Shown here: piece by piece, positions 63,603 through 64,000 of the stretch | Layout: each line of letters opens with the position of its first letter | Position numbering within the stretch: position 1 is the stretch's first letter | DNA from: Halomonas gemina | Lineage (GTDB): Bacteria > Pseudomonadota > Gammaproteobacteria > Pseudomonadales > Halomonadaceae | Reading direction: 5' to 3' | Length of the DNA: 64,000 nt | NCBI RefSeq assembly: GCF_023554995.1 | Contig: NZ_JAMJPK010000001.1 | Span: 186,001 to 250,000 of the forward strand | Notes under the pieces: generated by a model | Seen by the model: the letters and a program-made list of their open reading frames with translations, nothing else | Told to the model about the DNA's origin: nothing | The model's database searches: none | Made by a program: the position numbers and the translations under genes

Positions 63603-64000
63603 CCTGGCTCACCCCTGCCGGTTGGCCGGTCATCGTGACGCGAGCGCAGCGCCTCGGCGGCCAGCAGTACCCGCTCCGGCGTGGCCGGGGTGTCGAGCCG
63701 CGGCGCCTCGCGGTAGTCGGCCAGGCTCGAGAGGGCATCGCGCAGCGCCGCCCACACCGAGATGCCGAGCATGAAGGGCGGCTCGCCCACCGCCTTGGAG
63801 CGGTAGATGCTGGCCATGGAGTTGGGGTGCCCCTGGAGCAGCTCGACGTTGAAGTGAGCGGGCAGGTCGCCGTAGGTGGTAATCTTGTAGGTGGCCGGGC
63901 CGTCGGAGATCAGTTGGCCACTGTCGTTCCACCTGAGCTCCTCGCTGGTCAGCCAGCCCATGCCCTGGATGAAGCCGCCCTCCACCTGGCCGATGTCGAT
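63599..64000 (-). CDS. xdhB: Xanthine dehydrogenase molybdopterin subunit, 3' part
   Basis: Only the last 133 codons lie in the window; the gene continues beyond 64000. The visible part has IDIGQVEGGFIQGMGWLTSEEL, PATYKITTYGDLPAHFNV and SKAVGEPPFMLGISVW, which are C-terminal landmarks of the large Mo-binding subunit (short forms: QVEGGFIQGMGW, KAVGEPPFML). The glutamate in VGEPP is the conserved active-site base. It is coupled to xdhC. Confidence 0.93.
   Translation of the reverse strand: MDIGQVEGGFIQGMGWLTSEELRWNDSGQLISDGPATYKITTYGDLPAHFNVELLQGHPNSMASIYRSKAVGEPPFMLGISVWAALRDALSSLADYREAPRLDTPATPERVLLAAEALRSRHDDRPTGRGEPG

Overview
The window is a GC-rich, gene-dense stretch of a gammaproteobacterial chromosome. 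The mix of an MvaT-type nucleoid protein, a glutaryl-CoA dehydrogenase/CoA-transferase pair, a cyanide-insensitive-type cytochrome bd locus and a pilD-coaE-yacG block is what I would expect of Halomonadaceae or a relative of Pseudomonas. That placement is an inference, not a measurement. I saw no tRNA, rRNA, CRISPR array, insertion sequence or prophage. Nearly all of it looks like chromosomal housekeeping and catabolic DNA. The accessory signal lies mostly in intergenic repeats and a few unusual proteins.

Layout. 0-3 kb: rpsA, an mvaT-like gene and an unknown acidic protein. 3-5.7 kb (minus strand): pilD, coaE, yacG and a Tus-family gene. 5.8-7.4 kb: nagZ and hpt. 7.6-13.3 kb: a branched-chain acid (valine) catabolic locus. 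A MerR regulator and an acyl-CoA synthetase are transcribed leftward; an acyl-CoA dehydrogenase, a 3-hydroxyisobutyryl-CoA hydrolase and 3-hydroxyisobutyrate dehydrogenase rightward. The shared control region carries three inverted repeats. 13.7-17.7 kb: a MATE exporter, then gcdH-gcdG for glutarate. 17.9-21.4 kb: ppsR and ppsA, divergent. 21.5-29 kb: a LonH-type protease, a stress protein, a small membrane protein, gamma-glutamyltranspeptidase and a membrane-anchored GDPD. 29.1-32.4 kb: rraA and acnB. 32.7-37.7 kb: a DUF1289 protein, miaE and a 1304-residue signal-transduction ATPase. 37.8-40.3 kb: a tightly overlapping queC-queE-queD-like-ykgJ operon. 40.5-45.9 kb: trhP, small proteins, asparaginase and an MFS carrier. 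46-51.1 kb: rhlE and pqiABC. 51.2-58.4 kb: a Ca2+/Na+ antiporter and cydABDC. 58.4-64 kb: purine catabolism (adenine deaminase, guanine deaminase, xdhC, xdhB) with a diguanylate cyclase in the middle.

The most unusual structure is a composite intergenic element present three times, after hpt, after mmsB and after gcdG. It combines tandem copies of an 8-bp unit (AAGCAGCC), in two cases a near-identical strong hairpin, and a conserved anchor that runs into a 7-bp array (GCTCGGC) of 1, 10 or 17 units. The arrays sit hard against stop codons. Two other palindromic repeats, at 16378-16472 and 62604-62717, resemble ERIC/REP-type elements.

Start codons were chosen from Shine-Dalgarno spacing and family N-termini, so several genes are shorter than the longest open frame. 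The very long antisense open frames (up to about 930 codons) were treated as composition artefacts.
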